Both the position numbers and the translations under genes were made by a program. From Arthrobacter sp. Edens01 (GTDB taxonomy: Bacteria > Actinomycetota > Actinomycetes > Actinomycetales > Micrococcaceae), in assembly GCF_001307035.1 (NCBI RefSeq), contig NZ_LKIU01000002.1, positions 479,088 through 543,087 on the forward strand: a stretch of 64,000 bases of DNA, read 5' to 3'. Shown here piece after piece: positions 1 to 9,112 of this stretch (its first letter is position 1; each line of letters begins with the position of its first letter). The notes beneath the pieces were generated by a model that had not been told where the DNA came from, did not search any database, and worked only from the letters and a program-made list of their open reading frames with translations.

Positions 1-65
1 ATCGTAGCCCGGCTGTCAGCCTGCTCAGTCCCGCTGCGAAAGCTCCGTCGGAGGGTGCCGCACGC

Positions 66-71
66 CATAAT
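66..71 (+). promoter_or_regulatory. -10 box of a leaderless promoter
   Basis: CATAAT lies six bases before the ATG at 78, so transcription would start at or next to the start codon. The GGAG just before the ATG is too close to act as a normal ribosome binding site. Confidence 0.4.
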
Positions 72-77
72 GGAGCA

Positions 78-890
78 ATGCCGATCCTGAACAAAGACAT
101 GACCCTGTGCATCTCCCTGGCAGCCCGCCCGAGCAACATCGGCACGCGGTTCCACAACTACCTGTACGAACAGCTGGGATTGAACTTTATCTACAAGGCC
201 TTCGCACCCGCAGATCTGGCCCAGGCCGTGGCAGGCATCCGTGGCCTGCCTATCCGCGGAGCCGCCGTCTCGATGCCGTACAAGGAAGACGTCATTGCCT
301 TCGTGGACCGCATGGATCCCTCCGCCGCGGCGATCGATTCAGTGAACACAATCGTCAATGACGACGGCGTCCTCACTGCCTACAACACCGACTACCTCGC
401 GATCGCACGGCTGCTCGCGGACCACGAGGTCTCCCCGGCCGGCTCGGTGCTGCTGCGCGGTTCCGGCGGCATGGCCAAGGCCGTGGCCGCGGCACTGCGC
501 GACGCCGGTTTTGGCGGTGTCACGATCGTGGCGCGCAATGAAGGCACGGGCAGGGCATTGGCGGACCTGTACGGGTTCAACTGGATCCCGGAACCCGGCG
601 ATGCAACCGCGGACCTGCTCATCAACGTCACACCGCTGGGCATGGCAGGAGCCGACGAGGACATTCAGTCCTACGAAAACGAAACCATTGCCGCCGCGCA
701 GACGGTGTTCGACGTCGTCGCCCTTCCCTCGGAGACGCCGCTGATCCGTGCCGCCCGTGCTGCCGGGAAGAAAGTCATTACCGGTGCTGAGGTCATCGCG
801 ATCCAGGCCGAGGAACAGTTTGTGCTTTACACCGGAGTCCGCCCAGCGCCCGAGCAGGTGCGCGAAGCCAGCGAGTTTTCGCGCAGCTAG
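78..890 (+). CDS. Shikimate 5-dehydrogenase family protein (AroE/SdhL-like)
   Basis: This 270-residue protein has the two-domain layout of NADP-dependent shikimate dehydrogenases, which reduce 3-dehydroshikimate in the aromatic amino-acid pathway. The N-terminal substrate half shows SMPYKE (Lys69 in the catalytic lysine position), Asn90 in DSVNTIV and AYNTDYLA (Asp105 in the catalytic aspartate position). A glycine-rich dinucleotide loop, RGSGGMAKAV, follows at about 127-136. The opening SLAARPSNIGT resembles the shikimate-dehydrogenase-like (HI0607/SdhL) branch more than classical AroE, so quinate or another substrate is possible. The ATG at 78 follows a leaderless -10 box. Its stop overlaps the convergent methyltransferase gene by four bases. 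No other shikimate gene is nearby. Confidence 0.85.
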   Translation: MPILNKDMTLCISLAARPSNIGTRFHNYLYEQLGLNFIYKAFAPADLAQAVAGIRGLPIRGAAVSMPYKEDVIAFVDRMDPSAAAIDSVNTIVNDDGVLTAYNTDYLAIARLLADHEVSPAGSVLLRGSGGMAKAVAAALRDAGFGGVTIVARNEGTGRALADLYGFNWIPEPGDATADLLINVTPLGMAGADEDIQSYENETIAAAQTVFDVVALPSETPLIRAARAAGKKVITGAEVIAIQAEEQFVLYTGVRPAPEQVREASEFSRS

Positions 891-2113
891 CTTTCCACGG
901 GGAAGGAAACGGGTTCGACGACGATCGCCACGCGGTCCTCACCAATCCGGGTGAGGACCAGGGTGGCTTTGTTCGGGCCCTTGCCTGAGCCGGTGAGCAG
1001 CTGCTTGCGCAGTTCTTCGGGAGTGACGGCCATACCGCGCTTCTTGATATCCAGGACCCCGATGTCGTTCGCACGGACCCAGGCCTTCAGCGCCTTGACG
1101 TTGTAGGGCCGGACTTCGAGGATCCGGTAGGCACGGGCGAACGGGGTCTCCATCAGTTCCGGTGCGGCAATGTAGGCGATGTGCGGATCCAGCAGGTGCC
1201 CGCCCAGGGAACGCGCGACGTCGGCCACCAGACCCGCGCGGATCACCGCGCCGTCGGGCTCATAAAGATAGCCTTCAGCCGGGCCGGTCCGTACGTCCTG
1301 TGCGCCTGGAACGTAGTCATCGTGCGAGGTCAGCTCCGCGGCACCATTGGGGCCGATGACCAATGCCGCGCGGCGAATGCCAGGACGGCGGAGTTCGTTG
1401 AACCACAGGGTGGCTTCGATGACGTCGCCGCCCACGGATACCCACTGGACTTCGCAGTTCGCCGGGACCGATTCATGCGGAATTCCCGGGCCAAGCTTCA
1501 CTCCAACGGGCATCCCGCGATCGGCGAGGGACTCCACAAAGGACAGGGGAGGGGAGAAGGCCTCCGGGTCAAAGATGCGGGAGGTGCCCGACGTCGACGT
1601 GGTACGCCGTGCGGGATCCAGCCACACGCCGTCGAATCCCGTCAGGTCGAAGGACTCCGCGTCCCCCTGCACTACCTTTGCTTCCGGCCAGGGCATGAGG
1701 TTGATGGTGGCCACGGCGGCAGTGATTTCATCAAGCTCGACGGCGGTGACCTGGCGGTCCAGCGTGGCCAGGGCCAGCGAGTCGGCGCCGATGCCGCAAC
1801 CCAGGTCGGCCACCTTTTCCAGACCCGCTTCCTGGTAGCGCTGGGCATGCAGGGCAGCGACGTTGAGGCGGGTGGCCTGTTCGAGGCCGGCCGGAGTGAA
1901 CAGCATGTGCTCGGCGAAGGGCCCGAACTTGGCGCGGGCCTTCATCCGCAGCTTGGCCTGGGTGAGGACGGCGGCAACGAGCTCGGGTGAGTGCCCGGCC
2001 TTGCGCAGGTCGGTGTTCAGCTTCAGGGACTCGGACTCCAGATACGGGCCGAGCGAGTTGAGCAGGGCCCAGCCTTCGGGGGTCAGGACGTGGGCAAGGG
2101 AAGTGTCGGGCAT
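887..2113 (-). CDS. Class I SAM-dependent methyltransferase with THUMP-like C-terminal domain
   Basis: This 408-residue protein has a Rossmann methyltransferase core: motif I is VADLGCGIGADSLAL (about 101-115), and the acidic end of strand 2 is AVELDE. WLDPARRT follows near 164-171, the usual position of the catalytic motif IV. The C-terminal third, with LKAWVRANDIGVLDIKKRG, matches the THUMP-like domain found on actinobacterial methyltransferases of this type. The family is presumed to modify RNA, but the substrate is unknown. The ATG at 2113 follows a leaderless -10 box. It stands alone as a transcription unit. Confidence 0.8.
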   Translation of the reverse strand: MPDTSLAHVLTPEGWALLNSLGPYLESESLKLNTDLRKAGHSPELVAAVLTQAKLRMKARAKFGPFAEHMLFTPAGLEQATRLNVAALHAQRYQEAGLEKVADLGCGIGADSLALATLDRQVTAVELDEITAAVATINLMPWPEAKVVQGDAESFDLTGFDGVWLDPARRTTSTSGTSRIFDPEAFSPPLSFVESLADRGMPVGVKLGPGIPHESVPANCEVQWVSVGGDVIEATLWFNELRRPGIRRAALVIGPNGAAELTSHDDYVPGAQDVRTGPAEGYLYEPDGAVIRAGLVADVARSLGGHLLDPHIAYIAAPELMETPFARAYRILEVRPYNVKALKAWVRANDIGVLDIKKRGMAVTPEELRKQLLTGSGKGPNKATLVLTRIGEDRVAIVVEPVSFPVES

Positions 2114-2120
2114 GGATACA

Positions 2121-2126
2121 AGCCTA
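2121..2126 (-). promoter_or_regulatory. -10 box of a leaderless promoter for the THUMP-like methyltransferase
   Basis: Read on the minus strand this is TAGGCT, seven bases upstream of the ATG at 2113. No ribosome binding site is visible between them. Confidence 0.5.
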
Positions 2127-2245
2127 GTTCGTTTGGCAGACCGCCCATGAGGGTGCCATGAGGCGTTGATGGGGAGTTCTCCCCATCGCAGTGTTCCTTT
2201 CGTTCCTTTAGAGTCTTAGGGTCCGCGTCTCATCCAGGGGGAAAA

Positions 2246-2593
2246 TTGGCTGTTCCAGGCTATGACATATCCGTAGAAGCGTGCCGGGGGATCCTGAATA
2301 CGGTTGGCACTGATCCCGGACCGGAGGCCGCGCACAGGGAACTGAGCGCTGCGGTCGATCAGGCCTTGGCAGCCATGCCCAGCCCGTCCATCGCCTCTGC
2401 ACTGATGGAACTCTGGAACAGCACCCTCCACGTCCAATGCGAAGCGGCCCAGGCGCGGGTACACAATGCGGTCACCGGTGTCGGGTCAGCCGTGGACGCC
2501 TACATCGCCGGCGATCTGGAGATGGCCGAGGAAGCCCGCAGGGCAGCGACGCAGGCACCGGACCTCGAACTCGACGATGTGAAGAGCATCTGA
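2246..2593 (+). CDS. Small WXG100-like/DUF6507-type helical protein, set 1 gene A
   Basis: This 115-residue protein has no membrane segment or signal peptide and looks like a two-helix hairpin. The second helix carries VDAYIAGDLEMAEEA, the Y-x-x-GD-x-EMA pattern common at the end of actinobacterial WXG100/ESAT-6-like and DUF6507 proteins. Such proteins are usually type VII secretion substrates or partners of larger substrates. The start is a TTG at 2246 preceded closely by AGGGGG. The stop TGA overlaps the next ATG (TGATG), so translation is probably coupled. It is paralogous to the gene at 7023; both share the position of a conserved Trp, Glu-rich helix 2 and the EMA motif. Family assignment is by pattern only. 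Confidence 0.65.
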   Translation: MAVPGYDISVEACRGILNTVGTDPGPEAAHRELSAAVDQALAAMPSPSIASALMELWNSTLHVQCEAAQARVHNAVTGVGSAVDAYIAGDLEMAEEARRAATQAPDLELDDVKSI

Positions 2594-3927
2594 TGCTGGA
2601 CACCACAGGCCTGCAGGGCTGGGCGGAGCCGGAAACCACGCAGGCCGGTGCCGACGCAGTGAAATCTGCGGGGGCAGCCTTCCGGTCCGCGGTCGCCGAC
2701 CAGGCAGCAGCATGGTCCGCGTTGTCCGGCTGCTACAGCGCGCCCGAGCGGGAAGATGTCCTGGCTGTTTTCACAAACATCACGCCGCACGCGGAACTGG
2801 TGGGTTCTGCGAGTGAGGAAGCGGCAGCAGCCCTGGGCAACTTCGCTGAACACGTCGCTGCACTCAAACCGCTGCGGCAGCAGCTCCTGGAACGCGCAGG
2901 CTCGTTCGGTCCGGCGGCCTGCACACCGGAGGACCCGGACGGCAGCATGCAGGAACTGTCCCGGTTAGTGCTGCAAAGCGAAATCGATGGTCTTGCGCGG
3001 CGGTACCAGGAAGCGGAAGAAACGTGTGCGGCCGCCCTGAACAGCGTCACCGGACACGATCCAGGCTGGCTGGGGGCTGTCGCCGGCCCGAATATTGGTC
3101 TTGTGGCAGCAGCAGCGGACAACGTCATGGGGGTCCATACCTTCCAGCGCGTCACGGTTGTCAACGTCCGCGAGGTCCCGATGCCGGTCCTGGAGCGGCG
3201 CTTCACTCCGCTGCTTGGCTCCTATGACCTGCTCACGGGTCCGGAGCAGCAGGGGCACCGTTGGCTGAGGCAGAACGGCCAGTGGATTTCTGTTCATTCT
3301 CCCCTGCACCCCGACGCCGGTATCACCCGGCGCCAGTGGTTTACCCAGGAGGTTTACCGGACGGTGCGTGAATGGCGTCCAGAGGTAAACCGGACCCTGT
3401 ACAACCAGTCCGGGTGGTACCGGACACGGGTGGATGCCAGCCCTGGCCGCTGGCACGTTCCGGATCCGCAGACTCCCCGCTGGGCGGAGACCCCCAACTC
3501 CCTGAAGGCGGTCAAGATCGGGGGTGGTGCACTCACATTAGCGATGGCCGGCATCACTTTCGCGGACAACAGGGCCGAGAACCACAACCAGCTGCTGCGC
3601 GAAAACCCGGACATGAGCGCCGCCGACCGGGAATTCCGGGCCAACGAGATGGCGGCTGTGCAAACCGGTACTTCCGTCGTGATCGACGTCGGAGCAGGTG
3701 CCGCCGGTGCTGCCATCGGCACCATGGTCGGCGGTCCGGTGGGAACAATCGTAGGCTTCGGTATAGGCATGGGCATCTCCTGGCTGACGGATGCCGGAAG
3801 CGACGGCAACAGCTTCAAGGACAAGGCATCCGATATTGCGGTTGATGCTTATGACAAGACGAAAGATCTCATATCTGACGGCTTTGAAGCTGCCGGCGAC
3901 GCCTGGGACAGATTGTGGGGGAAATGA
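2593..3927 (+). CDS. WXG/LXG-type protein with C-terminal glycine zipper, set 1 gene B
   Basis: This 444-residue protein starts with about 110 residues of Ala-rich helix containing AAWSALSGCYSAPE, a Trp-centred turn like those of WXG100/LXG proteins. A second helical stretch and a divergent middle follow. A region containing YNQSGWYRTRVDASPGRW is strongly conserved in its paralogue at 7385. The last 110 residues hold a glycine-zipper stretch (VGAGAAGAAIGTMVGG and onward, about 355-395) that could insert in a membrane, then a charged amphipathic tail ending in DRLWGK. It lacks a Sec signal peptide. It may be a type VII secreted effector or surface protein; pore formation is inference. The ATG at 2593 overlaps the stop of the preceding gene. 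Open reading continues upstream, but that part lies over gene A in another frame. Confidence 0.65.
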   Translation: MLDTTGLQGWAEPETTQAGADAVKSAGAAFRSAVADQAAAWSALSGCYSAPEREDVLAVFTNITPHAELVGSASEEAAAALGNFAEHVAALKPLRQQLLERAGSFGPAACTPEDPDGSMQELSRLVLQSEIDGLARRYQEAEETCAAALNSVTGHDPGWLGAVAGPNIGLVAAAADNVMGVHTFQRVTVVNVREVPMPVLERRFTPLLGSYDLLTGPEQQGHRWLRQNGQWISVHSPLHPDAGITRRQWFTQEVYRTVREWRPEVNRTLYNQSGWYRTRVDASPGRWHVPDPQTPRWAETPNSLKAVKIGGGALTLAMAGITFADNRAENHNQLLRENPDMSAADREFRANEMAAVQTGTSVVIDVGAGAAGAAIGTMVGGPVGTIVGFGIGMGISWLTDAGSDGNSFKDKASDIAVDAYDKTKDLISDGFEAAGDAWDRLWGK

Positions 3928-4003
3928 CCGCCCGATCTAGTGTTGAAGCACCACCGGATCATCTCCCGCCTCGCGGAAACCAGCCAGAGAAGGACGTTGC
4001 ATT

Positions 4004-4408
4004 GTGAGTGATTTACTGGTTTTCGGAATCTTGGGAGGGCTGGGGCTTTTCCTGCTGCTCTGCGGCATTATGGTCCACCTGAAACGGTGGCTGCGGCTCC
4101 TGCTCATGAACGGACTGTTTCCGGGGCAGCCGGCCCTGGCGACGACGTGGCTTGGGTTGTCCTTTTGTCTGCTGGCCCTGGGCGGCCTGGTGGGGACGGA
4201 GAGGTTGCCGGATCCGGTACCGGGTCTCCTGGGGCTGATCTTGTTCCCTGCCATGATTGCGGGCGTGGTTGGAATGTTCTGGTATCCAATGTTCCTCCGG
4301 CCCCGCTGGATGCGCCGTGACGCAGCACTGCAGGCCAGGGGCGAAGACCTCTTCGCCAAACGTTTCCTTCAAGGGCAGGGCAAGCCGTCAGACGGACAGC
4401 AGCCGTGA
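4004..4408 (+). CDS. Three-helix membrane protein, set 1 gene C
   Basis: This 134-residue protein has hydrophobic segments at about 4-25, 45-65 and 72-96, followed by a charged cytosolic tail. The tail motif MFLRPRWMRRDAALQARGED recurs in the set 2 protein at 8711 (KFLQPKWMKEGDKLEARGED), showing that the two are paralogues. The family is not recognised. The GTG start has a purine-rich site (AGAGAAGGA) about nine bases upstream. The stop overlaps the GTG of the next gene (GTGA), which suggests one mRNA with the soluble gene D protein. It may anchor or help export its neighbours. Confidence 0.65.
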   Translation: MSDLLVFGILGGLGLFLLLCGIMVHLKRWLRLLLMNGLFPGQPALATTWLGLSFCLLALGGLVGTERLPDPVPGLLGLILFPAMIAGVVGMFWYPMFLRPRWMRRDAALQARGEDLFAKRFLQGQGKPSDGQQP

Positions 4409-5718
4409 GCGGGGGACTCATCTCGGAAGTGGCCGCAGGGCTTGTGGTACCCCGGCCCGAGGGCTGGGAACAGCTGGACGCCCCGGCGGACAGCGTTGTG
4501 CTGGCCCATCCGCCCGTCCCGGAAGGACACTTCCGCCCGAACCTTGTTCTGCGCCGCAGCGAATCAGATTCTGTTTCGCTGCCCCGGCTCTCAACGGCTG
4601 CGCTCGCGGGCACCCTGGTCCTTCCCGGAACACACATCATCTCCAATGAGCTGTGGCATCAGCAGCTGGACCCCCAAGGGGCTCTGGTCGAAGGCCGCCG
4701 GCAGCGCTTCGTGAGGGTGGCCGAGGGACAGGTTGTGTGCGTGGACCGCTGGCTTTTCAGCGACTGCGGCGGTTCGCTGGAAGCCACGGCAAGTTATGCG
4801 CTCGAACAGCACACCGGAATGCGCCCGCTGTTCGAGGACATGGTCTTCCAGATGCGCCGTGCAGCTCCTGTGGCAGCAGGAGCCCCAGCCAGTCCTGCCG
4901 GTGCCCAGCCCCGACTTGACCCGGCAGCTTCGCGGCTGCTCCAGACAGCTGCTGAGGATCTGGCGCCGCTGCGGGCCGAGCAGCGCCACCGGGTGAGCGG
5001 ACAGGTCATTGGTCCGGAGAGCCTCAGCCTGCTGCTGTCCATGGCAAACCGGGATGCGCTGGGACGGTTTGACGCCGCCGGCGCCAGGGAATCTGCCGCC
5101 CAACTGCAGGCACTGGGGCTGCTGGACGGCCGGCGGCTGACTCCGTCAGGAAGGGAATTCGTGGAGCCGCTGCGTGGGCTCCAGGCGCAGTTCACGGTCA
5201 GTGCCGTCGGCCCTGATGGCTCCACCGGCATGGATGCCTGGCTGGGAGCCGGCTCGGCGCTGGTCGCCGCCGGCCCGTCCGCCTCCGAGATGCAGTCCAC
5301 GGTCATACCTTTCGGCAGCTGCGAGCTGCTCTGCGTTGACGCTGCAGCGCTGCCAGTCTTTCTTGCAAAATGGCTTCCCCTGGTACCAGCCTGGACCGCG
5401 GGCCAGTACCCGCTGCGGCTGTCAGGAGACCTGTTTGAGCACCGCCTCAACGGGGGTTCCGACGTCGAGGCTCCAGCAGGACTGGGTGAAGCCGAAGCGC
5501 GGATGTGGGCCCAGCCCTGGGTGGGCTGGAACGTTGAGCATGTGCACAGCGGCAGAAAGCTGGGCTGGGTCACGGCAGGAGACGCGGGCCCGTTCCTGGC
5601 GACAGCCGATCCGCGGAACGGCGGCGTGGCCCTTGAACCTGAGCCTGCGTCGGCGGTTTGGGACACCCTGGTCGATTTCATCCTTGCGGCAGCCCAAGGA
5701 GCATTCGACCCGCGGTGA
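4405..5718 (+). CDS. Soluble LpqN-like plus EspG-like protein, set 1 gene D
   Basis: The 437-residue product has two parts. Residues 1-150 look like the Mog1/PsbP-type fold of LpqN/LpqT proteins, with GWEQLDAPADSVVLAHPP, HFRPNLVLRR and RQRFVRVAEGQVVCVDRWLF. Residues 170-437 contain LQALGLLDGRRLTPSGREF and a two-stranded pattern that resembles EspG-type ESX chaperones, ending in WDTLVDFILAAA. EspG proteins bind WXG/PE/PPE heterodimers before secretion, which would fit a role for this protein with genes A and B. There is no signal peptide. The paralogue at 9109 keeps the order of both parts. The domain reading is by eye and needs profile searches. Confidence 0.55.
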   Translation: MSGGLISEVAAGLVVPRPEGWEQLDAPADSVVLAHPPVPEGHFRPNLVLRRSESDSVSLPRLSTAALAGTLVLPGTHIISNELWHQQLDPQGALVEGRRQRFVRVAEGQVVCVDRWLFSDCGGSLEATASYALEQHTGMRPLFEDMVFQMRRAAPVAAGAPASPAGAQPRLDPAASRLLQTAAEDLAPLRAEQRHRVSGQVIGPESLSLLLSMANRDALGRFDAAGARESAAQLQALGLLDGRRLTPSGREFVEPLRGLQAQFTVSAVGPDGSTGMDAWLGAGSALVAAGPSASEMQSTVIPFGSCELLCVDAAALPVFLAKWLPLVPAWTAGQYPLRLSGDLFEHRLNGGSDVEAPAGLGEAEARMWAQPWVGWNVEHVHSGRKLGWVTAGDAGPFLATADPRNGGVALEPEPASAVWDTLVDFILAAAQGAFDPR

Positions 5719-5763
5719 GCGGCGGACCCTCCACGGGTACGCGAGCCAAGGCACACGACCGGG

Positions 5764-5769
5764 TATCTT
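5764..5769 (+). promoter_or_regulatory. -10 box of a leaderless promoter
   Basis: TATCTT lies seven bases before the ATG of the C-S lyase gene at 5777. Confidence 0.45.
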
Positions 5770-5776
5770 GGGGGCC

Positions 5777-6925
5777 ATGACTGAGATGGCTGTTGATTCC
5801 CTCGATGTTCTGCGCCGGCGCACCAGTGCCAAATGGCGCACCCATCCGGAGGATGTCCTCCCGCTTTTCGTGGCGGAGATGGACTATCCCCTCGCGACGC
5901 CCGTGGCCCGTGCGATGATCGGGCGGATCGAAGCGTCCGACGTCGGCTACGTTTCCGGACCCGGTCCGGTGGGTCCGGCGTTCGCCGGCTTCGCGCAGCG
6001 GCGCTGGAACTGGGAGGTGGACCCCGAGGATGTACGGACCACCACCGACGTCAGCGTGGCAATCGTGGAGACTCTTCGGCAGGTTCTCGACCCGGGGGAC
6101 GAGGTCATCATCACTCCACCGGTTTATCCGCCGTTCTTCGACCTTCCGCTGGAGGCGGGCGGCAAGATACGTGAGGTGCCGCTGCTGCAGGACGACGCCG
6201 GGTGGTCGCTGGATCTGGGCGGACTCGAGGCGGCCTTCGCCGCGGGTGCCAGGGCATTGCTACTGTGCAACCCGCACAACCCGCTTGGCCTGGTGCACCC
6301 TAAGGAAACGCTCGACGCCGTCGCCCGCCTTGCTGCCAGGTACGGTGCCACCGTGGTCAGCGATGAAATCCATGCGCCGCTGGTCTACTCCCCGGAGGCC
6401 TTTACTCCCTTTCTCTCGGTGTCCGACGAGGCACGCGCCCACGGTGTATGTGTCACTGCGGCCAGCAAGGGGTGGAACATCGCCGGGTCAAAGTGCGCGC
6501 TGATGATTGCCTCAGCCCCCGAAACCCGGCTGCTGCTGGATGAAATGCCGGAGGAAGTTGGCTTCCGGACCTCGATCCTGGGCCTGCACGGCACGGCCGC
6601 CGCGTATGCGGAGGGCGAGGAGTGGCTCGACGGTGTGCTGGTAGTCCTGGCCTCCAATCGGGAACTTTTACGCGAGCTTCTGGCCGCGGAGCTGCCGGGA
6701 GTGGGATACCGGATGCCGGACGCGAGCTATCTCGCGTGGCTGGATCTGCGTGCACTGGGCTGGGGGACGGATCCAGCGGAGTATGCCCTGGAGAAGGCGC
6801 GTGTGGCGCTGGAACCCGGCCTAAAGTTCGGGACAGCCGGGGCAGGCTACGCCCGGTTGAACTTCGGCTGTGCGCCCGAGGTGCTCGAGGAAGCTATCCA
6901 CAGATTGAGCGCAGCCAGAGGTTAA
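5777..6925 (+). CDS. MalY/PatB family PLP-dependent C-S lyase (cystathionine beta-lyase type)
   Basis: This 382-residue fold-type I PLP enzyme opens with the MalY/PatB signature: LRRRTSAKW followed by LPLFVAEMDYP. It also has VIITPPVYPPF, LLLCNPHNPLG for substrate and cofactor contacts, VSDEIHAPLVY, and AASKGWNIAGSKCAL, whose lysine in SKGWN should form the internal aldimine. Family members split cystathionine or cysteine conjugates to a thiol, pyruvate and ammonia. The open frame extends upstream through the gene D region, but the conserved protein starts at ATG 5777, next to a -10 box. It sits alone between the two copies of the four-gene set and has no obvious connection to them. Confidence 0.85.
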   Translation: MTEMAVDSLDVLRRRTSAKWRTHPEDVLPLFVAEMDYPLATPVARAMIGRIEASDVGYVSGPGPVGPAFAGFAQRRWNWEVDPEDVRTTTDVSVAIVETLRQVLDPGDEVIITPPVYPPFFDLPLEAGGKIREVPLLQDDAGWSLDLGGLEAAFAAGARALLLCNPHNPLGLVHPKETLDAVARLAARYGATVVSDEIHAPLVYSPEAFTPFLSVSDEARAHGVCVTAASKGWNIAGSKCALMIASAPETRLLLDEMPEEVGFRTSILGLHGTAAAYAEGEEWLDGVLVVLASNRELLRELLAAELPGVGYRMPDASYLAWLDLRALGWGTDPAEYALEKARVALEPGLKFGTAGAGYARLNFGCAPEVLEEAIHRLSAARG

Positions 6926-7022
6926 CTGCCTGGAAACCCGTACGCTCACCCGAAACGGAGCACAGCGCCGGCGGGGGCAGGGAACCTCCCGGCGCAAACT
7001 ATGGAGGGTTTCAGGAGGGGAC

Positions 7023-7385
7023 ATGCCGTTGAATGGCTACAGCGTCAATCCGGAAGGATGCGCAAGCGTCCTTTCCCAGGTAGAGGAAGACGACGCCAGG
7101 CACGAGGCGGTGTCCGCCCTGCGGAATGGCATGTGCGCAGCAGAGGCAGCGTGTACGGGCGGTTTTGGAATGGTGGCGCAGGCGCTCGCCGAGGTATGGC
7201 AGGACACTATGAGCCTGCAGATAGAGGCCGCGGAGGCACGCATCCGCAACGCGGCTGAGGGCGTCCGGAAAGCCGTCTTTATTCTTGCGGGCGCGGACCA
7301 GGAAATGGCTGAAACAGCGAAGGCCGGCCTCGCGGAGCTTCAGGCCGGATTCTTGCGGGAACCTCAACTGAACAGGGCCAGCTGA
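7023..7385 (+). CDS. Small WXG100-like helical protein, set 2 gene A
   Basis: This 120-residue paralogue of the protein at 2246 has a similar opening (NGYSVNPEGCASVLSQV against PGYDISVEACRGILNTV). It also has a central ALAEVWQDTMSLQIEAAEAR helix and the ending AGADQEMAETA in the place of the YxxGDxEMA motif. A strong ribosome binding site, AGGAGGGG, stands directly upstream of the ATG at 7023. The stop overlaps the next start as TGATG, exactly as in set 1. The protein is predicted to be cytosolic or type VII secreted and probably pairs with the gene B product. Confidence 0.65.
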   Translation: MPLNGYSVNPEGCASVLSQVEEDDARHEAVSALRNGMCAAEAACTGGFGMVAQALAEVWQDTMSLQIEAAEARIRNAAEGVRKAVFILAGADQEMAETAKAGLAELQAGFLREPQLNRAS

Positions 7386-8623
7386 TGCCGATCGAGACAT
7401 CCAGTCTCTTTGGCTGGTGTTCGCCGGATGCGGTGGAGAGCGCGGCACCAGCAGTGAAACGGAGCGGGGATGCGTATCTCCAAAGTGTGGAACAGACCGG
7501 CGACACCTGGAAGCAGCTTGGACCGCACTACGCCGGAGACGGCGCCACCGAAATGATCACTGCGTATCGGAACGTGGCGCCTAACGCCGGGCTGCTCGCG
7601 GACACAGCCAAAGTTGTCAGCAGGGCGCTGACGGAATTCGCCGATGGGATTCGTTTCCTGCAAATCCGGCGGACGGCGCTCCTGGAACGAGTGAAAGCCG
7701 CAAACCTGCGCGCTGCGCAAGAACAAGAGTCCGTCTGCCGCGCAGAGCCGGTATACACGCCACAGCCGGCAGCCACGGCGGACCTGCTCCTGCCTGCCGA
7801 GGTATCTGCACTGGCCGCCCAGTACCGTGCCCTGGAAGAGGAAACTGCTGCAAAACTGCGGTCCGCATCTCACGGAGACGGTGGACTCCTCGATCTGGCA
7901 ACAGGGATCCCGGCGACGATTATCAATGGAATGGTCGCCAAGGGGATAAGCGCCACCACTGCTCGCCAAACTGTTACCAAAGTACCGACACCCGTCCCGG
8001 TGTACCGCCGATACCTAACGGCGGAGGAGCGTATACGGCATATGGCCAGGGGGCGTTGGATCACTGACGGGGAATGGAAACTCACTACCGTCTTCGGTTT
8101 CGATCTTCGGCCTAATGTATTCAGGGGCCTCTATAACCACTCTGGCTGGTACCGCAACCGGGTCAGTGCGAACCCATCAAATTGGGTGCTGCCGGACAAA
8201 TTCAAAGACCTCGGCACAGCAGCCAAAGGGATCAAGATCAGCGGCGGTGTATTCACAGCTGTTACAGCGGGATTCACGATTGCCGGGGAGCGGGAGGACG
8301 CCTACAACGAACTGCTGCAGGCGAACCCGGGATGGAGCCGGGATGAACTCAACGGACGGGCAAACCTCGAGGGCGGGGTCAAGGGCGGTACCAAGGTCGG
8401 CATAGACCTCACGGCTGCGGCCACGGGCGCACTCATTGGTACCGCTATCGGAGGTCCCGCCGGCACCCTGCTTGGTGCCGGAATCGGGATCGGGATTTCC
8501 GTGGTCACGTCAATAGAGTTCGATTTCCTGGGGGGCCGGACCCCGAAGGACTTTGCCGCTGATGGTGTCATGGAGGCCATCGATAACTTCGCCAACGGGT
8601 GGAACAAACTCTTCGGAGAATAG
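7385..8623 (+). CDS. WXG/LXG-type protein with C-terminal glycine zipper, set 2 gene B
   Basis: This 412-residue paralogue of the protein at 2593 has an N-terminal helical region with GDTWKQLGPHYAGDG in the position of the Trp turn. The conserved block YNHSGWYRNRVSANPSNW follows near 245-265. A glycine-zipper segment at about 335-375 (ATGALIGTAIGGPAGTLLGA) precedes the short tail ending NKLFGE. It has no signal peptide or toxin motif that I recognise. The two B proteins diverge most in their middle and are alike around the SGWYR block and zipper, as expected for proteins with a shared structural role rather than a variable toxin tip. Translation is probably coupled to gene A. Confidence 0.65.
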   Translation: MPIETSSLFGWCSPDAVESAAPAVKRSGDAYLQSVEQTGDTWKQLGPHYAGDGATEMITAYRNVAPNAGLLADTAKVVSRALTEFADGIRFLQIRRTALLERVKAANLRAAQEQESVCRAEPVYTPQPAATADLLLPAEVSALAAQYRALEEETAAKLRSASHGDGGLLDLATGIPATIINGMVAKGISATTARQTVTKVPTPVPVYRRYLTAEERIRHMARGRWITDGEWKLTTVFGFDLRPNVFRGLYNHSGWYRNRVSANPSNWVLPDKFKDLGTAAKGIKISGGVFTAVTAGFTIAGEREDAYNELLQANPGWSRDELNGRANLEGGVKGGTKVGIDLTAAATGALIGTAIGGPAGTLLGAGIGIGISVVTSIEFDFLGGRTPKDFAADGVMEAIDNFANGWNKLFGE

Positions 8624-8710
8624 GCTGCTCGCACCACGCGAGGCACGGAAGATCCTGGGATCTGTCGAGCAGGACAGCCATCGGCAACACAACGAAACGT
8701 AAGGCAGGAC

Positions 8711-9112
8711 ATGGAATCTGAAACTAACGAGTGGATGCTCGCAGCGATCTTCTTCTTTCTGGGGATCGTCCCGTTTGTAGGTGGTGTCCTTCTTTATACA
8801 AAGAAGTTCGTTGGGCTGCTGATCCTGGATAGTTTCATGCCCGGGAAACCGTCACTGGCCACCACCTTTTTAGGGGCGTGGCTCCTTCTTATGGCTCCCC
8901 AGCATTTCGTGAATGAAACCGGCATTGATGCACTGATCATGCCCTACAGTGCTCTTCTTCTCGGATGCCTCGCCATCGGACTCATGGGCTGGTTCTGGAT
9001 GCCGAAGTTCCTCCAACCCAAGTGGATGAAAGAGGGAGACAAGTTGGAGGCGCGAGGGGAAGACCGGTTTGTGAGGGACTTCTACGACTCGAACGGGGAA
9101 AAGAAGCAATGA
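8711..9112 (+). CDS. Three-helix membrane protein, set 2 gene C
   Basis: This 133-residue protein has hydrophobic segments at about 8-30, 48-65 and 78-100, with conserved FMPGKPSLATTFLG between the first two (FPGQPALATTWLG in set 1). The tail KFLQPKWMKEGDKLEARGED matches set 1. An AAGGCAGG sequence lies just upstream of the ATG at 8711. The stop overlaps the ATG of gene D (ATGA). The function is not recognised. Confidence 0.65.
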   Translation: MESETNEWMLAAIFFFLGIVPFVGGVLLYTKKFVGLLILDSFMPGKPSLATTFLGAWLLLMAPQHFVNETGIDALIMPYSALLLGCLAIGLMGWFWMPKFLQPKWMKEGDKLEARGEDRFVRDFYDSNGEKKQ